From: Nakamurella flava
GTDB lineage: Bacteria; Actinomycetota; Actinomycetes; Mycobacteriales; Nakamurellaceae
Assembly: GCF_005298075.1 (NCBI RefSeq)
Contig: NZ_SZZH01000006.1
Span: 310,001-374,000 of the forward strand
Length of the DNA: 64,000 nucleotides
Reading direction: 5' to 3'
In this document: piece after piece, positions 1 to 9,668 of the stretch
Position numbering within the stretch: position 1 is the stretch's first letter
How the letters are laid out: every line of letters starts with the position of its first letter
Program-made: the position numbers and the translations under genes
The notes under the pieces: generated by a model
Database searches by the model: none
Seen by the model: the letters and a program-made list of their open reading frames with translations, nothing else
Told to the model about the DNA's origin: nothing

Positions 1-2023
1 CCAGTGTGTAGGTTGCGTTCGTCGTGGCGATCCGCACCCCGCTGTGCACCTCGTCCAGGGTCGCCCGGACGGTGTCGAGGTTCGCTCGTCCACCCGTCGG
101 GCGGCTCCGGTAGGCCGTCGATCCCGCGGTGAGCAGGGCCTGGTCGAGGGCGTCCAGCACCGGGGCCGGGTCCTGGGGTTGGGTCTGCGCCGCGAACGAG
201 GCCCGTAGCTGCGCCACTTCGGCCTGCGCGGTGCGGACGGCGTCGAGGTAGCCGGCGTCCAGTTCGGCGTTGCGCGCCGACTCCGGGTACTGCAGCGTCG
301 CAGACGTGGTGGCGCGCCCCAGGGTGGTCCCGAGGTCGACGCCGCTGATCAGGCCGCCCTGGCCGAGGGTGACGAGCACGTCCTGCAGTCGCTGAATCGA
401 CGCCAGGCTGGGCGACCACTGGCGGTTGGGCACGATGATCGCGGTCGCTGGCGTGCGGCCCGAGCTGGTCGTGCTCTCGTCCCGGATCTGCTGGTAGAGC
501 AGTCCGGTCAGCGCGTTGACGCGCACCGACCAGTTGTTGCCCGATTCCTGGCCGGCGAGCACCGCCAGATCGCCGAGACCGCCGCTCTGCGCCAGCGCCG
601 CGCGCAGGCCGGTGTCGGCGCCGCCGTCCGTCGTGACGACCACGGCATCGGGCTGCGATCCGTCATCGGCGCCGCTCACCCCGGCGGCGGCGAGGATCGT
701 GCCGGTGAAACCGGCCTGCCCCAGGAAGGTGGCGGTGGCGTCGTCCAGCAGGCCCTGCGCCGGGAAGGCGGTGGTCGTGGTGAGACGGGCCGCCAGATCG
801 GTTCCCAGGACCCGCTCGGCGACGGCCTGGCCGGCGGTGACGGCGCCCGGGATGTCGGCGGTCAGGCCGCTCCGGGTCAGGGCGACGGTGTCGGGGTCGG
901 CCAGTGGCAGCAGCAGGGTCGGGAACCGCTGGACGACTGTTCGCAACCCCTCCAGGTACCGCCGGGCGTCCGCGCTGCCCGCGCCGGTGGTGACCTGGTT
1001 GCCGTCGGCGCCGACCGCGGTCGTGCCGGTGCCGGGCGTCGCCGCTCCGGTCGTCGTGGCCGGCGCGGCCGAACCGGACGTCGTCGGGCTCGCCGACGAG
1101 CTGGCCGGGACACTGCTGGTCGGGGTCCCGGACGATCCGGAGGGGGTCAGGGCGAGCGGCTGCTGCGGCCCGGTCAGCACCTCGTAGCCGCCGCTCATCC
1201 GGTCCAGCTCGTCGAGCAGCTGGGGGTCGAGCACCAGGGTGATCGCCCCGGCCGGCAGTTGCTCGGCCGTACTGCCCCGCAGGCCCTCGAGCAGCACGGC
1301 GAGGCGACCACCGGGGGCGATCGCGGTGGCCAGGTCGTCGTTGCGGAAGACCCCGCCGACCCCCAGGTGCGGGGTGTCGACGAACGGCCACAGCATCCCC
1401 ACCCCGAGCGCGCCGACCGTCGGCTCGCTCGGAGTGCTGCTCGACGACCCGGGGACCCCGAGGACGGGCAGGACCAGGTGCAGTTCCCCGACCCGGGCGG
1501 CCAGCGGACCGGACTCCAGGGCCACGTCGCCGTTGACGTTGAGCAGCAGGGGGTAGACGCCGGCGCTCTGCACCCCGATACCCCCGGTGCCGCTGAGCGG
1601 CACGGTGGCGGTGAACGGCGCCGACTGCCCGGGGTCGAGCCGACCCAGCAGCGAGCTGAACCGCGGCGGCACGGCCGCGGTGGGTTCACCGGGTTCGCTC
1701 AGTTCGCGTTCCAGGGCGGCGGTCGAGTCGACGGCGGTGCCCCGCTGGAAGCGGTAGATGAGGTCGGTGATGGCCTCGGACCCGGTGTTGGTGACCGACC
1801 CGGTGACGGTGACCGAGGTGGGACCGGCCGTGGTGACCAGGACGGGGTCGACGGAGTCGACGGTGAACGCGAGCCGGCCGGCGTAGTCGTCCTCGGGCGC
1901 GGTGCGGGTCAGCGATCCGGCGGCCAGGGCCGGTCCACCGGCGGCGATCAGCAGCAGCGCCGCGACCATCAGCAGGATGGCCGCCCGGGCCGCGCGACGC
2001 AGGGCGCCGCGACCTCGGATCAC
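1..2023 (-). CDS. DUF6049 family secreted/membrane-anchored protein (3' end outside window)
   Basis: The reading frame starts at a GTG whose last two bases overlap the TGA of the NUDIX gene (GTGA overlap), so the two are translationally coupled. The first ~40 residues are an Arg-rich stretch followed by a long Ala/Leu hydrophobic segment ([20 protein letters not shown]), a signal peptide. A beta-rich extracellular region follows ([20 protein letters not shown]). About 674 codons are visible and the gene runs off the left edge. In Mycobacterium the NUDIX gene mutT4 is followed by Rv3909, of this family, and then by the MurJ flippase gene; the same order is expected here. The function is unknown. 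Identification rests mainly on this gene order. Confidence 0.75.
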   Translation of the reverse strand, partial: MIRGRGALRRAARAAILLMVAALLLIAAGGPALAAGSLTRTAPEDDYAGRLAFTVDSVDPVLVTTAGPTSVTVTGSVTNTGSEAITDLIYRFQRGTAVDSTAALERELSEPGEPTAAVPPRFSSLLGRLDPGQSAPFTATVPLSGTGGIGVQSAGVYPLLLNVNGDVALESGPLAARVGELHLVLPVLGVPGSSSSTPSEPTVGALGVGMLWPFVDTPHLGVGGVFRNDDLATAIAPGGRLAVLLEGLRGSTAEQLPAGAITLVLDPQLLDELDRMSGGYEVLTGPQQPLALTPSGSSGTPTSSVPASSSASPTTSGSAAPATTTGAATPGTGTTAVGADGNQVTTGAGSADARRYLEGLRTVVQRFPTLLLPLADPDTVALTRSGLTADIPGAVTAGQAVAERVLGTDLAARLTTTTAFPAQGLLDDATATFLGQAGFTGTILAAAGVSGADDGSQPDAVVVTTDGGADTGLRAALAQSGGLGDLAVLAGQESGNNWSVRVNALTGLLYQQIRDESTTSSGRTPATAIIVPNRQWSPSLASIQRLQDVLVTLGQGGLISGVDLGTTLGRATTSATLQYPESARNAELDAGYLDAVRTAQAEVAQLRASFAAQTQPQDPAPVLDALDQALLTAGSTAYRSRPTGGRANLDTVRATLDEVHSGVRIATTNATYTL

Positions 2024-2496
2024 GCCGTTGCTGCCAGCAGCTCGACGGCCCGGCGGGCCAGTCGTCTCTCCCCGGCGTAGGCGAGCCGGGCGTCGAGGTC
2101 CGCGAGCGGGACCCAGGCGACCTCGGTCACCTCGATGTCGTCGTCGGACAGCTCGCCGTCGACGGCCTCGAGGAGGAAGTGGTGGACGCGTTTGTGGACG
2201 AGCCGTCCGGCGGCGACGAACGTGTAGTCGACGCTGCCGAGACTCGCGGTGATCCGCCCACAGATCCCGGTCTCCTCGGCGACCTCGCGGACGGCGGCCT
2301 GCTCGGTGGTCTCCCCGGCCTCGATGTGTCCCTTGGGCAGGGACCAGCGCAGACGCCCGCGCCGGTCGAGCCGGCCGATGAGGGCGGCCGCCGCTGCTCC
2401 GTTCGCGGTGCGGACGACCAGCCCGCCGGCGGACGTCTCGTCCGCGGCCCGCCGACGCCGGATCGGCGTCGGGGTCGGCTCACGGTCGGCGGGCAT
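2020..2496 (-). CDS. NUDIX hydrolase (MutT4-like)
   Basis: A 158-residue single-domain protein. The complete Nudix box lies at about residues 56-78, from GHIEAGE through REVAEETGI, and holds the catalytic Glu residues that bind the metal-pyrophosphate. Such enzymes hydrolyse nucleoside-diphosphate-linked substrates, often oxidised nucleotides; the substrate here cannot be read from sequence. The N-terminus is a short Arg/Pro-rich tail. The gene faces the CCA-adding enzyme gene and couples to the DUF6049 gene downstream, the same arrangement as pcnA-mutT4 in mycobacteria. An ATG start six bases after a TACCAT box suggests a leaderless mRNA. Confidence 0.85.
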   Translation of the reverse strand: MPADREPTPTPIRRRRAADETSAGGLVVRTANGAAAAALIGRLDRRGRLRWSLPKGHIEAGETTEQAAVREVAEETGICGRITASLGSVDYTFVAAGRLVHKRVHHFLLEAVDGELSDDDIEVTEVAWVPLADLDARLAYAGERRLARRAVELLAATA

Positions 2497-2502
2497 CCTG
2501 CG

Positions 2503-2508
2503 ATGGTA
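2503..2508 (-). promoter_or_regulatory. -10 box of a leaderless promoter for the NUDIX gene
   Basis: TACCAT on the minus strand ends six bases before the ATG at 2496. This spacing puts the transcription start at or next to the start codon, and there is no ribosome binding site. No clear -35 box. Confidence 0.5.
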
Positions 2509-2596
2509 GTGCGGCAGGTCCCCGTGACCGGGGAGGACGGTCGCCCGCCCAGGTCACTGCGACGGCAATTCGGGGGGCCGGCGAGCTGCCGGCCCG

Positions 2597-2602
2597 TAGA
2601 CT
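2597..2602 (+). promoter_or_regulatory. -10 box of a leaderless promoter for the CCA-adding enzyme
   Basis: TAGACT ends eight bases before the GTG at 2611. It helped decide the start, because the frame stays open far upstream into the divergent NUDIX gene. Confidence 0.5.
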
Positions 2603-2610
2603 CGCGCGAC

Positions 2611-4131
2611 GTGCCGTCCCCCGTTGACCCGACTCCTCCCGCGACCGGTCCTTCCCCGGCCGGCGCCCGTCCCCACCGGCTCGACGCGTTGCAGCAGGCC
2701 GCGGTGGCCGGGCTGATGCGGGTGGCGCCGGTGGCCGACGAGCTGGGCCAGCGGTTCACCGCCGCCGGGCACGAACTCCACCTGGTCGGCGGCTCGGTGC
2801 GGGACGCCCTGCTGGGCCGGCTCGGCGACGACCTCGACTTCACCACCGACGCCCGCCCGGAGCGGGTGCTCGAGCTGGTCGAGGGCTGGGCCCACTCGAC
2901 GTGGGAGACCGGGGTGACGTTCGGGACCGTGGGCGTGAACCGGGGCGGGCTGCGCCTGGAGATCACCACGTTCCGGTCCGACGTCTACGACGGTGACACC
3001 CGCAACCCGGTGGTGACGTTCGGCGACACCCTGGAGGGCGATCTCGGGCGGCGGGACTTCTCGGTCAACGCGATGGCAGTGTCGGTGCCCGGGCACAAGT
3101 TCGCCGACCCGTTCGGCGGGCTCGACCAGTTGGCGACCAAGGTGCTGGACACTCCGGGCACTCCGGAGCAGTCGTTCCACGACGACCCCCTGCGGATGCT
3201 GCGGGCCGCCCGTTTCGTCTCCCAGCTCGGCTTCACCCCGGCGCCCCGGGTCGTCGCGGCGATGACGGCCATGGCCGATCAGATCACCCGCATCACCGCG
3301 GAGCGGGTCGGGGCCGAGCTGAACAAGCTGCTGCTGGGGGCGCATCCGCGGGCCGGTCTGGCGTTGTTGACGCAGACCGGGCTGGCCGATCACGTATTGC
3401 CCGAGCTGCCGGCGCTGCGGCTGGAACGGGACGAGCACCTGCAGCACAAGGACGTCTACGAGCATTCGCTGACCGTGCTGGACCAGGCCATCGCCCAGGA
3501 GGAGGACGGCCCGGACCTGACGCTGCGGTGGGCGGCGCTGCTGCACGACATCGGCAAGCCGGCGACCCGCCGTTTCGAGCCGGGACAGGGCGTCAGCTTC
3601 CACCATCACGAGGTGGTCGGGGCCAAGCTGGTCCGCAAGCGGCTGCGGGCCCTGCGGATGCCGAAGTCGATGATCGACGACGTCGCCCAGCTGACGTTCC
3701 TGCACCTGCGGTTCCACGGATACGGGACCGGGGCGTGGACGGATTCGGCCGTCCGTCGCTACGTGACGGACGCCGGTGATCTGCTCTCCCGTCTGCACAA
3801 ACTGGTGCGCGCCGACTGCACGACCCGCAACCCGCACCGGCGGCGGGCGTTGCAGCGCTCCTACGACGACCTGGAACGGCGGATCGGCGAGATCGCCGCG
3901 GCCGAGGACCTCGCGCGGGTCCGTCCCGATCTGGACGGCAACGCGATCATGGAACTGCTGGGCATCCCCGCCGGGCCGCTGGTCGGCAAGGCCTGGAAGT
4001 TCCTCAAGGAGCTGCGGCTGGAACGGGGCCCGCTCGATCGGGACGTCGCCGAGGCCGAACTGCTGGCCTGGGCTCGCGAGCAGGGGATCACCCCGGCGGC
4101 CGGTGCCGCCGGGGATGCCGACGGTCAGTAG
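2611..4131 (+). CDS. CCA tRNA nucleotidyltransferase (CCA-adding enzyme)
   Basis: A 506-residue cytoplasmic enzyme that adds or repairs the 3' CCA end of tRNAs. The nucleotidyltransferase head has the class II signature GGSVRDALLG and the metal-binding DLDF (about residues 54-71), then RRDFSVNAMA, and FHDDPLRMLRAARF of the RNA-binding neck. A C-terminal HD domain follows, with HKDVYEHS and LLHDIGKP, as usual for actinobacterial members. Length fits the mycobacterial PcnA homologue (about 480). The frame is open upstream, but the GTG at 2611 is preferred because a TAGACT -10 box precedes it and upstream codons lie in the divergent gene. The 3' end overlaps cydB by 7 bp, tail to tail. Confidence 0.93.
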   Translation: MPSPVDPTPPATGPSPAGARPHRLDALQQAAVAGLMRVAPVADELGQRFTAAGHELHLVGGSVRDALLGRLGDDLDFTTDARPERVLELVEGWAHSTWETGVTFGTVGVNRGGLRLEITTFRSDVYDGDTRNPVVTFGDTLEGDLGRRDFSVNAMAVSVPGHKFADPFGGLDQLATKVLDTPGTPEQSFHDDPLRMLRAARFVSQLGFTPAPRVVAAMTAMADQITRITAERVGAELNKLLLGAHPRAGLALLTQTGLADHVLPELPALRLERDEHLQHKDVYEHSLTVLDQAIAQEEDGPDLTLRWAALLHDIGKPATRRFEPGQGVSFHHHEVVGAKLVRKRLRALRMPKSMIDDVAQLTFLHLRFHGYGTGAWTDSAVRRYVTDAGDLLSRLHKLVRADCTTRNPHRRRALQRSYDDLERRIGEIAAAEDLARVRPDLDGNAIMELLGIPAGPLVGKAWKFLKELRLERGPLDRDVAEAELLAWAREQGITPAAGAAGDADGQ

Positions 4132-5159
4132 CCGTGGTCCAGGCCGCCCTCGTGCGGTCGGATGCGCTCGCGGAAGACGTAGTAGTTCCAGATCTGGTAC
4201 CCGATGATCAGCGGCAGGAAGATCCCGCCGACCCAGGTCATCAGGACCAGTGTGTAGTGCTCGCTGGCCGACCCGTCGATGGTCAGGCTGAACGCCGGGT
4301 CGAGGGTGGACGGCAGCACCTGCTGGCGGGTGAACAGCGAGATGAAGATGGTGATCGTCGAGAAGACGATCGTCGCGCCGCTCATCGCGAACGCCATCCG
4401 GTCCCAGTGCCGGGTCAGCGCCAACCAGATGCTGGCCAGGGTGACGGCGGAGATGACCGGGAAGACCCAGGGCAGCACGCCGAACGAGGTGAACAGGCCC
4501 TTGCCGACGTAGCCGAGCCAGACGAAGGCCAGGATGGCGACGGTGGCCAGCGCGCCCCAGAGCAGGGCGGCCTTGCGGGCACGGACGTACAGCACGGTGT
4601 CGGTGTGCAGCCGGAGCAGCAGGAACGTCGCGCCGTGCAGCATGAACAGCAGCAGCGTGCCGAGCCCGCCGACCACCGAGAAGAGCGAGAAGTTGTCGCC
4701 CAGCCCGCCGACGGCGCGCCGGTCGCCGTCCAGGGCCAGGCCCTCGATGAGCTTGGCCATGACGACGCCCCACAGGAACGAGGGCACGAGGCTGCCGAAG
4801 AACGACGCCCAGTCCCAGGCGTTGCGCCAGACCTGCTTGTCGACCTGGTTGCGGTACTCGAAGGCGACCCCGCGCAGCAGCAGGGCCAGCAGGATGGCCA
4901 CGAAGATCGGGTACATGCCGCTGAACAGCGCGCCGTACCAGACGGGGAACGTGGAGAACATGACGCCGGCCGCGGCGATGACCCACACCTCGTTGCCGTC
5001 CCAGAACGGGCCGATGGTGCCGGTCAGGGCCCGTTCTTCGGCCTCGGTGCGGGCCAGCAGCGGGCGCAGCAGGTCGACACCGAAGTCGAAGCCCTCCAGG
5101 AAGAAGTAGAGGGTGAAGCAGACGGCGATCAGCCAGAACCAGAGGTTGACCAGGGTCAT
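4125..5159 (-). CDS. cydB: Cytochrome bd ubiquinol/menaquinol oxidase subunit II
   Basis: A 344-residue polytopic membrane protein with typical CydB features: an N-terminal FFLEGFDFGVDLLRP segment, FWDGNEVWVI, and about eight to nine hydrophobic helices. With CydA it forms the high-affinity bd-type quinol oxidase of the plasma membrane, which works at low oxygen and resists respiratory inhibitors. The start is the ATG two bases after the cydA stop. The frame stays open far upstream only because it shadows cydA. The ABC exporter genes cydDC, often next to cydAB in actinobacteria, are absent here; the next gene is the convergent CCA enzyme. Confidence 0.95.
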   Translation of the reverse strand: MTLVNLWFWLIAVCFTLYFFLEGFDFGVDLLRPLLARTEAEERALTGTIGPFWDGNEVWVIAAAGVMFSTFPVWYGALFSGMYPIFVAILLALLLRGVAFEYRNQVDKQVWRNAWDWASFFGSLVPSFLWGVVMAKLIEGLALDGDRRAVGGLGDNFSLFSVVGGLGTLLLFMLHGATFLLLRLHTDTVLYVRARKAALLWGALATVAILAFVWLGYVGKGLFTSFGVLPWVFPVISAVTLASIWLALTRHWDRMAFAMSGATIVFSTITIFISLFTRQQVLPSTLDPAFSLTIDGSASEHYTLVLMTWVGGIFLPLIIGYQIWNYYVFRERIRPHEGGLDHGY

Positions 5160-5161
5160 GA

Positions 5162-6595
5162 TCAGAGGCTCCCGCTCCGGTCGGAGTCGCTGGGGCCCTC
5201 GCTGTAGCTGGGGGCCGGGGCGGCGACGATCTCGGCGGACGGCTTGTGGTCGATGCCGGCCCGGGCGGTGACCGACAGCAGGTAGATGTCGAGGCCGATG
5301 AGGGCCAGGTAGATCGCCCACAGTCCGATGAGGCCGACCAGCACCTCGGTGAAGCTGTTCGGACTGACGCCCTGGTCGACCCGCAGCAGGCCGTAGACCA
5401 TGAACGGCTGCCGGCCCATCTCGGTGGTGATCCAGCCGAAGAAGTTGGCCAGCCAGGGCAACGGCACGATCCACACCAGCCAGCGCAGGAACAGCCGGTT
5501 GGTCAGCAACCGGTCCTTGCGCCCCTTGCGGCCCCACCACCACAGGGCCAGGCCGCCGAAGGCGGTGGCCAGCAGCACCATCCCGATGCCGACCATGAGC
5601 CGGAACGAGTAGTAGACGGGGGCGACGGGCGGGATGTAGTCGCCGGGGCCGTACTGCTGCTGGTACTCCTCCTGCAGCCGGATCATGCCCTCGTAGGACG
5701 AGTTCAGGGAGTTGTCGGCCAGCACCGACCCCAGGAACGGGATCTCGATGTTGAAGGTGTTCCGCTGCCCCTCCTGGTCGATCACCGCGATGGCCGACCA
5801 GGGTGCGGGGGCCTCGGAGTCCTCCCACTGGGCCTCCATGGCCGCGAACTTCATCGGCTGGTCCTCGCGCGCGGTCTGCGCGGCGGTGTGGCCGCTGAGC
5901 GCGGAGAACAGGGTGCCGACGGCGCCGACCACCAGCCCGAGCTTGAGGGCGGGCCCGAAGATCTCGACGTGGTGCCGGCGCAGCAGGTGGTAGGCGGCCA
6001 CGCACAGCACGAGGAACGCGGCCACGGTCCAGGCACTGCCCTGGACGTGGAAGAAGTAGATCCAGGCCTTGGGGTTGAAGACGACGTCGGAGAAGCTCGT
6101 CAGGATGGCCTGACCGTTCTCGATGCGGTAGCCGACCGGGCGCTGCATCCAGGCGTTGGCGACGATGATCCAGAACGCGCTGACCTGGGTGCCGATGGCG
6201 ACCAGCCAGATGCTCGCGAGCCGGACCCAGTGCGGCAGCCGGTCCTTGCCGAACCACCAGAGCGCGATGAACGTGCTCTCCAGGAAGAACGCCATCAGCA
6301 CCTCGAGGGCCAACGGCACCCCGAAGATGTTGCCCACGAAGCGCGAGTACTCGCTCCAGTTCATGCCGAACTGGAACTCCTGGACGATGCCGGTCACCAC
6401 ACCGACCGCGAAGTTGATCAAGAACAGGTGACCGAAGAAGTTGGTCATGTTCTCGTAGCGCTGCTCCTTCTTCGCGTAGGAGAGCGTCTCCATGATCGCG
6501 ATCATGAAGGCGAGCCCGACGGTGAGCGAGACGAAGAAGAAGTGGAAGATGCTGGTCGAGGCGAACTGGAACCGCGACAGGCCGATGACATCCAT
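5162..6595 (-). CDS. cydA: Cytochrome bd quinol oxidase subunit I
   Basis: A 477-residue membrane protein, the haem-bearing subunit of cytochrome bd oxidase. Seen: the N-terminal FQFASTSIFHFFF with the His ligand of haem b595 (His18), the conserved acidic FFLEST helix, FFHVQGSAWTVAAF for the second His ligand, and MGRQPFMVYG, the conserved motif after the quinol loop. The loop is the short (Bacillus/actinobacterial) form. The C-terminal 40 residues are an Ala/Ser/Pro-rich cytoplasmic tail. cydB follows after two bases, so one transcript is expected. The upstream 139 bp hold an inverted repeat (6662-6684). Confidence 0.95.
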   Translation of the reverse strand: MDVIGLSRFQFASTSIFHFFFVSLTVGLAFMIAIMETLSYAKKEQRYENMTNFFGHLFLINFAVGVVTGIVQEFQFGMNWSEYSRFVGNIFGVPLALEVLMAFFLESTFIALWWFGKDRLPHWVRLASIWLVAIGTQVSAFWIIVANAWMQRPVGYRIENGQAILTSFSDVVFNPKAWIYFFHVQGSAWTVAAFLVLCVAAYHLLRRHHVEIFGPALKLGLVVGAVGTLFSALSGHTAAQTAREDQPMKFAAMEAQWEDSEAPAPWSAIAVIDQEGQRNTFNIEIPFLGSVLADNSLNSSYEGMIRLQEEYQQQYGPGDYIPPVAPVYYSFRLMVGIGMVLLATAFGGLALWWWGRKGRKDRLLTNRLFLRWLVWIVPLPWLANFFGWITTEMGRQPFMVYGLLRVDQGVSPNSFTEVLVGLIGLWAIYLALIGLDIYLLSVTARAGIDHKPSAEIVAAPAPSYSEGPSDSDRSGSL

Positions 6596-6661
6596 GGTGG
6601 GCAGAATTCCCTATCTGCGGCCACTCAGCCTGTTGGCAGTCGGGGAGCGCCGACGACGCTT

Positions 6662-6684
6662 CGTGGTGACGTCAGACCACCACG
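6662..6684. promoter_or_regulatory. Inverted repeat upstream of cydA, candidate operator
   Basis: CGTGGTG, nine bases, CACCACG, with TGACGTCA inside, lies 67-89 bp before the cydA start. On the minus strand TTGACG overlaps one arm and could be a -35 box, although no good -10 follows at the usual distance. A redox or oxygen regulator site is a guess; it does not match the Rex consensus. Confidence 0.35.
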
Positions 6685-6734
6685 TCAAAGGTTGTGCCCT
6701 CCCCCGACGGACCCACAGCTCCGATCCAGGAGGG

Positions 6735-9668
6735 TCAGGACACCTCCGTGACGTAGGAGAACCAGAACGTCCCACCGGACTGCACCAGGAAGGTGAAGGA
6801 CACCGGTACGGATTGGCCGGGGTCCAGCCGGCCGTTCGGCAACGGAACCGAGTACGTGGTGTTCAGACCGCCGGTGGACAGCACCGGGGCGGTCGGGCTC
6901 AGGTTCTGCACGGTCACCGCCTGGCCCCCGACGTCGAAGGTGGTCGTGGGACTCGACGGAGGGGCAACGACCAGAGATGCCGGACGCGTCACGCCCGGCC
7001 GCGGGATGCCGTTGGCCTCGCTGATCGACGTCAGTCGGACCCGCATCGCGGTGATCGGCACAGCCGAGCGATTGGTGACGACCCGGTTGACGGTGAGGGT
7101 GGTCGCCCCACCCGGGGTCCGGGTGACGATGCGATTGGGTGATGCCGCGACATCGGCGGCCCCGGCCAGCAGGGTCGACGGTGCCGCTCGGGTGGGAGCC
7201 GGGCTGTCATCGCCGATCGGAGAGGGCGCCCCGATCATCGAGGGCACCCCGCCGACCGGACCGCCGGCGCTGGACACCAGCGCGAAGTCGGCCACGTTGT
7301 CGCCGGTGTTCTGCAGTCCGTTGCCACCCGACCTGAGACGAACCCAGGCGTACTGCTGTGTGGGGGAGCCGGCGAGGGCGGGGAGAGCGGTGCCGCTGTG
7401 CGGACCGGTGAGCGGTCCGACGGCATCGGTCGCGGTGGTCGCGGGGTCCGGTGCGACGACCTTCAACCCACCCGAGCCCAGTGACGGCACCGTCGTGTCC
7501 GCCGGGGTCGTGCTGGTCAGGGAGTATCCCGCGGCGGCGACCAGGTGGGAGCGGCCCGGAGCGACGGTGCCGGACGCTGCGGCCAGTGGGACGGTGGTCC
7601 CGCTGCCGGTGACGATCTGGTAGCCGACGAGGGGGATCGGGCTGGTTCCGGTGTTGGTCAGCACGACATAGCCGTCGGTGGCGCCGCCGGGGCCCGACTG
7701 GCGGAACTCGGACACGACCAGCGAACCGGGTTGGGCCAGGACGGAGACCGAGGCGACCGGTGAGGTCGAGGCCAGATGCGTGCTGTCGCCGAGGTAGGTC
7801 GCGGTCACGTCGTACGCACCCAGACCCGGTGGAGTCCAGGACAGCGCCGCCGTTCCGTCGGCGGCCACCATGGCGGTCCCGATCGCGACCGTCGACCCGG
7901 TGGATGGACCCGACGTGGCCGTGGCGGCGAATCGCACCGATCCGGTACCGATCGGCGTCACCGCGGCGGAGACGGTGATCGGCTGGGCGACCCGGGTCGA
8001 TGCGGGGGCGGTCACGGTGGTCGCGGTGGCGCTGCCGGCCTGATGCAGAACGGTGCAGCCGATCGAGCTGGTGGACAGGGTGTCGACCTGGAATCCGGTG
8101 GCGCCCTGGTTGGTGACCGACACCGCAGCGCCGGTGGACAGGTCGCGACAGGCGGCGTTGGCCCCGTTCTGTTGCACGACGGTGGCGCCGGCGGGGACCT
8201 GGTCGGTGATCGTCACCGGGGTGTTGGCCGATCCCGGGGCGGCGCCGACGGTGAAGGTGGTCCCGCCGGTGTCGTCAGTCGTCCCCGTGCCCGGGGTGAC
8301 CGTCGCGTCCTCGGGAACCGCGGCCCCGAAGATCCAGCCCGGCTGGACGGTGGCGTTCGCGGCGGTGCCCCCGGCCGGGATCAGCTGGGAGACGACCGAC
8401 ACCGAACCCTTGCACTTGCTCAGAGCCTGGGCGCGGAGTGCGGCGCCGGCCGCGGCGTAATCGCTGGTCAGGTAATAGTCCGAGTTGACGGTCCGGCCGG
8501 AGATGGCGGCAAGATTCTCGGCCGCCGAGGTGATGCCGGGGCCGACACCGACGGCCACCACACGGGTGCCTTCCGCCTTCAGCGCGTTCGCCGAGAACAC
8601 CCCGTTCTCGAACTCCCGCGCCCGGGTCGCCGATCCCGGGCCCTGCGCGTACTCGGGATTGTTCGGATACCACGTCGGGTTGGGGGGCAGACCGTAGAAG
8701 GTCGGATTGCCGTCGGTGATCATCATGGCGATGTCGTAGTGATGCTCGTTCTCCGCGACCTGGGCCAGGCCCCGGTCCCAGTTCGTACCCCCGCCGACGG
8801 TGGTCCCGCTGATCCAGCCGTTGACCGCGTCGGCGCCGGCCTGGGTGGACACCGCCGTCCGCGGCCGGTTCTGGTTGCCGGTCGTGTTGGCCGGTGAGTT
8901 GTTGGAGAACGTGTACAGGCTGACGTCGGACGGAGTGCCGACCAGAGAGTTGACCAATGCCCGGCCGGCTCCCTGCAGATCCGGCAGGTTGGCCCCGACC
9001 GAGCCCGACACGTCCAGGATCAAAGCGACCGACAGCCCGCAGCCGGCGAGGCCGGGGTTGATCCGGGATTGCTGCCACACGCCACCCGAGGCGAGGGGAG
9101 TGGTGTTCCGATTGGTCGGATCGCTCATGAACCCGGCGTTGGTGGTGCTGGCGCCGGTTCCGGACCGGTAGACGGTTCCGGCGACCATCTGCGGAGTCTG
9201 GAAGGCGTAGGGCGTCGCCACCGGTGTTTGGCCGGAAGAGGTCTGGGTCCGGACCACCCCGTTGGCGTACCAGCCCGACGGCGCGCTGATCTGCTTCACG
9301 AAGAAGCGGGCGTTGACGTTGGCTCCACCGGTCTGTGTGTCGGGCACCGTGAACGAGCAGTCGCCGGCGGCGTCAGCGGTGCACACGGCCCACGTGGGAT
9401 TGACCGGGTCGGACGACGTCACGGCGGAGAACAGTCCGAGCTGCACGCCCGGCAGCGGTGTCACTCCGGAGACGCCGGTCCGGTCGCCGCCCGTCTTGAC
9501 CGTGACGACCGAGGTGGTCGCGGTCGCCGCGGGGACCGCGGCGTCGGCCGGGGAGATCGAGGGCGCAGCGGCGGTGCCGGCACCCAGGCCGGCCACCACC
9601 AGACCGGCGGTCAGGGCAACGCTGACAATGCGGCGGGCACGGCTGCCGTGCAACGGACTGCGGGTCAC
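6735..9668 (-). CDS. Large secreted protein with von Willebrand A domain, Ig-like repeat and lamin-tail-like domain
   Basis: A 977-residue exported protein. The GTG at 9668 is chosen because AGGAG sits five bases upstream; a GTG 33 bases earlier is possible. Residues 1-45 form a signal peptide. A von Willebrand A domain starts near residue 215 with a MIDAS motif DVSGSVG (219-225) that binds a divalent metal; AMMITDGNPTFYG and VVAVGVGPGI follow. Next come Thr/Gly-rich beta domains, one Ig-like (about 570-650) and one resembling a lamin-tail domain (SEFRQSGPGGATDGYVVLTN). There is no LPXTG motif or C-terminal helix, so it is probably released or held by other contacts. An adhesive or matrix role is inferred. 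It stands alone between cydA and an MFS gene. Confidence 0.8.
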   Translation of the reverse strand: MTRSPLHGSRARRIVSVALTAGLVVAGLGAGTAAAPSISPADAAVPAATATTSVVTVKTGGDRTGVSGVTPLPGVQLGLFSAVTSSDPVNPTWAVCTADAAGDCSFTVPDTQTGGANVNARFFVKQISAPSGWYANGVVRTQTSSGQTPVATPYAFQTPQMVAGTVYRSGTGASTTNAGFMSDPTNRNTTPLASGGVWQQSRINPGLAGCGLSVALILDVSGSVGANLPDLQGAGRALVNSLVGTPSDVSLYTFSNNSPANTTGNQNRPRTAVSTQAGADAVNGWISGTTVGGGTNWDRGLAQVAENEHHYDIAMMITDGNPTFYGLPPNPTWYPNNPEYAQGPGSATRAREFENGVFSANALKAEGTRVVAVGVGPGITSAAENLAAISGRTVNSDYYLTSDYAAAGAALRAQALSKCKGSVSVVSQLIPAGGTAANATVQPGWIFGAAVPEDATVTPGTGTTDDTGGTTFTVGAAPGSANTPVTITDQVPAGATVVQQNGANAACRDLSTGAAVSVTNQGATGFQVDTLSTSSIGCTVLHQAGSATATTVTAPASTRVAQPITVSAAVTPIGTGSVRFAATATSGPSTGSTVAIGTAMVAADGTAALSWTPPGLGAYDVTATYLGDSTHLASTSPVASVSVLAQPGSLVVSEFRQSGPGGATDGYVVLTNTGTSPIPLVGYQIVTGSGTTVPLAAASGTVAPGRSHLVAAAGYSLTSTTPADTTVPSLGSGGLKVVAPDPATTATDAVGPLTGPHSGTALPALAGSPTQQYAWVRLRSGGNGLQNTGDNVADFALVSSAGGPVGGVPSMIGAPSPIGDDSPAPTRAAPSTLLAGAADVAASPNRIVTRTPGGATTLTVNRVVTNRSAVPITAMRVRLTSISEANGIPRPGVTRPASLVVAPPSSPTTTFDVGGQAVTVQNLSPTAPVLSTGGLNTTYSVPLPNGRLDPGQSVPVSFTFLVQSGGTFWFSYVTEVS

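Noticed and set aside
516-1187. Plus-strand open frame over the DUF6049 gene
   Set aside because: Its product is low-complexity with no family; the minus-strand frame has a signal peptide and coupled start and explains the region.
2554-4986. 810-codon minus-strand frame
   Set aside because: A shadow of the CCA enzyme and cydB; Arg/Gly/Pro-rich product, typical of antisense frames in GC-rich DNA.
5246-6751. 501-codon plus-strand frame opposite cydA
   Set aside because: Antisense shadow of a clearly identified gene with no start signal.
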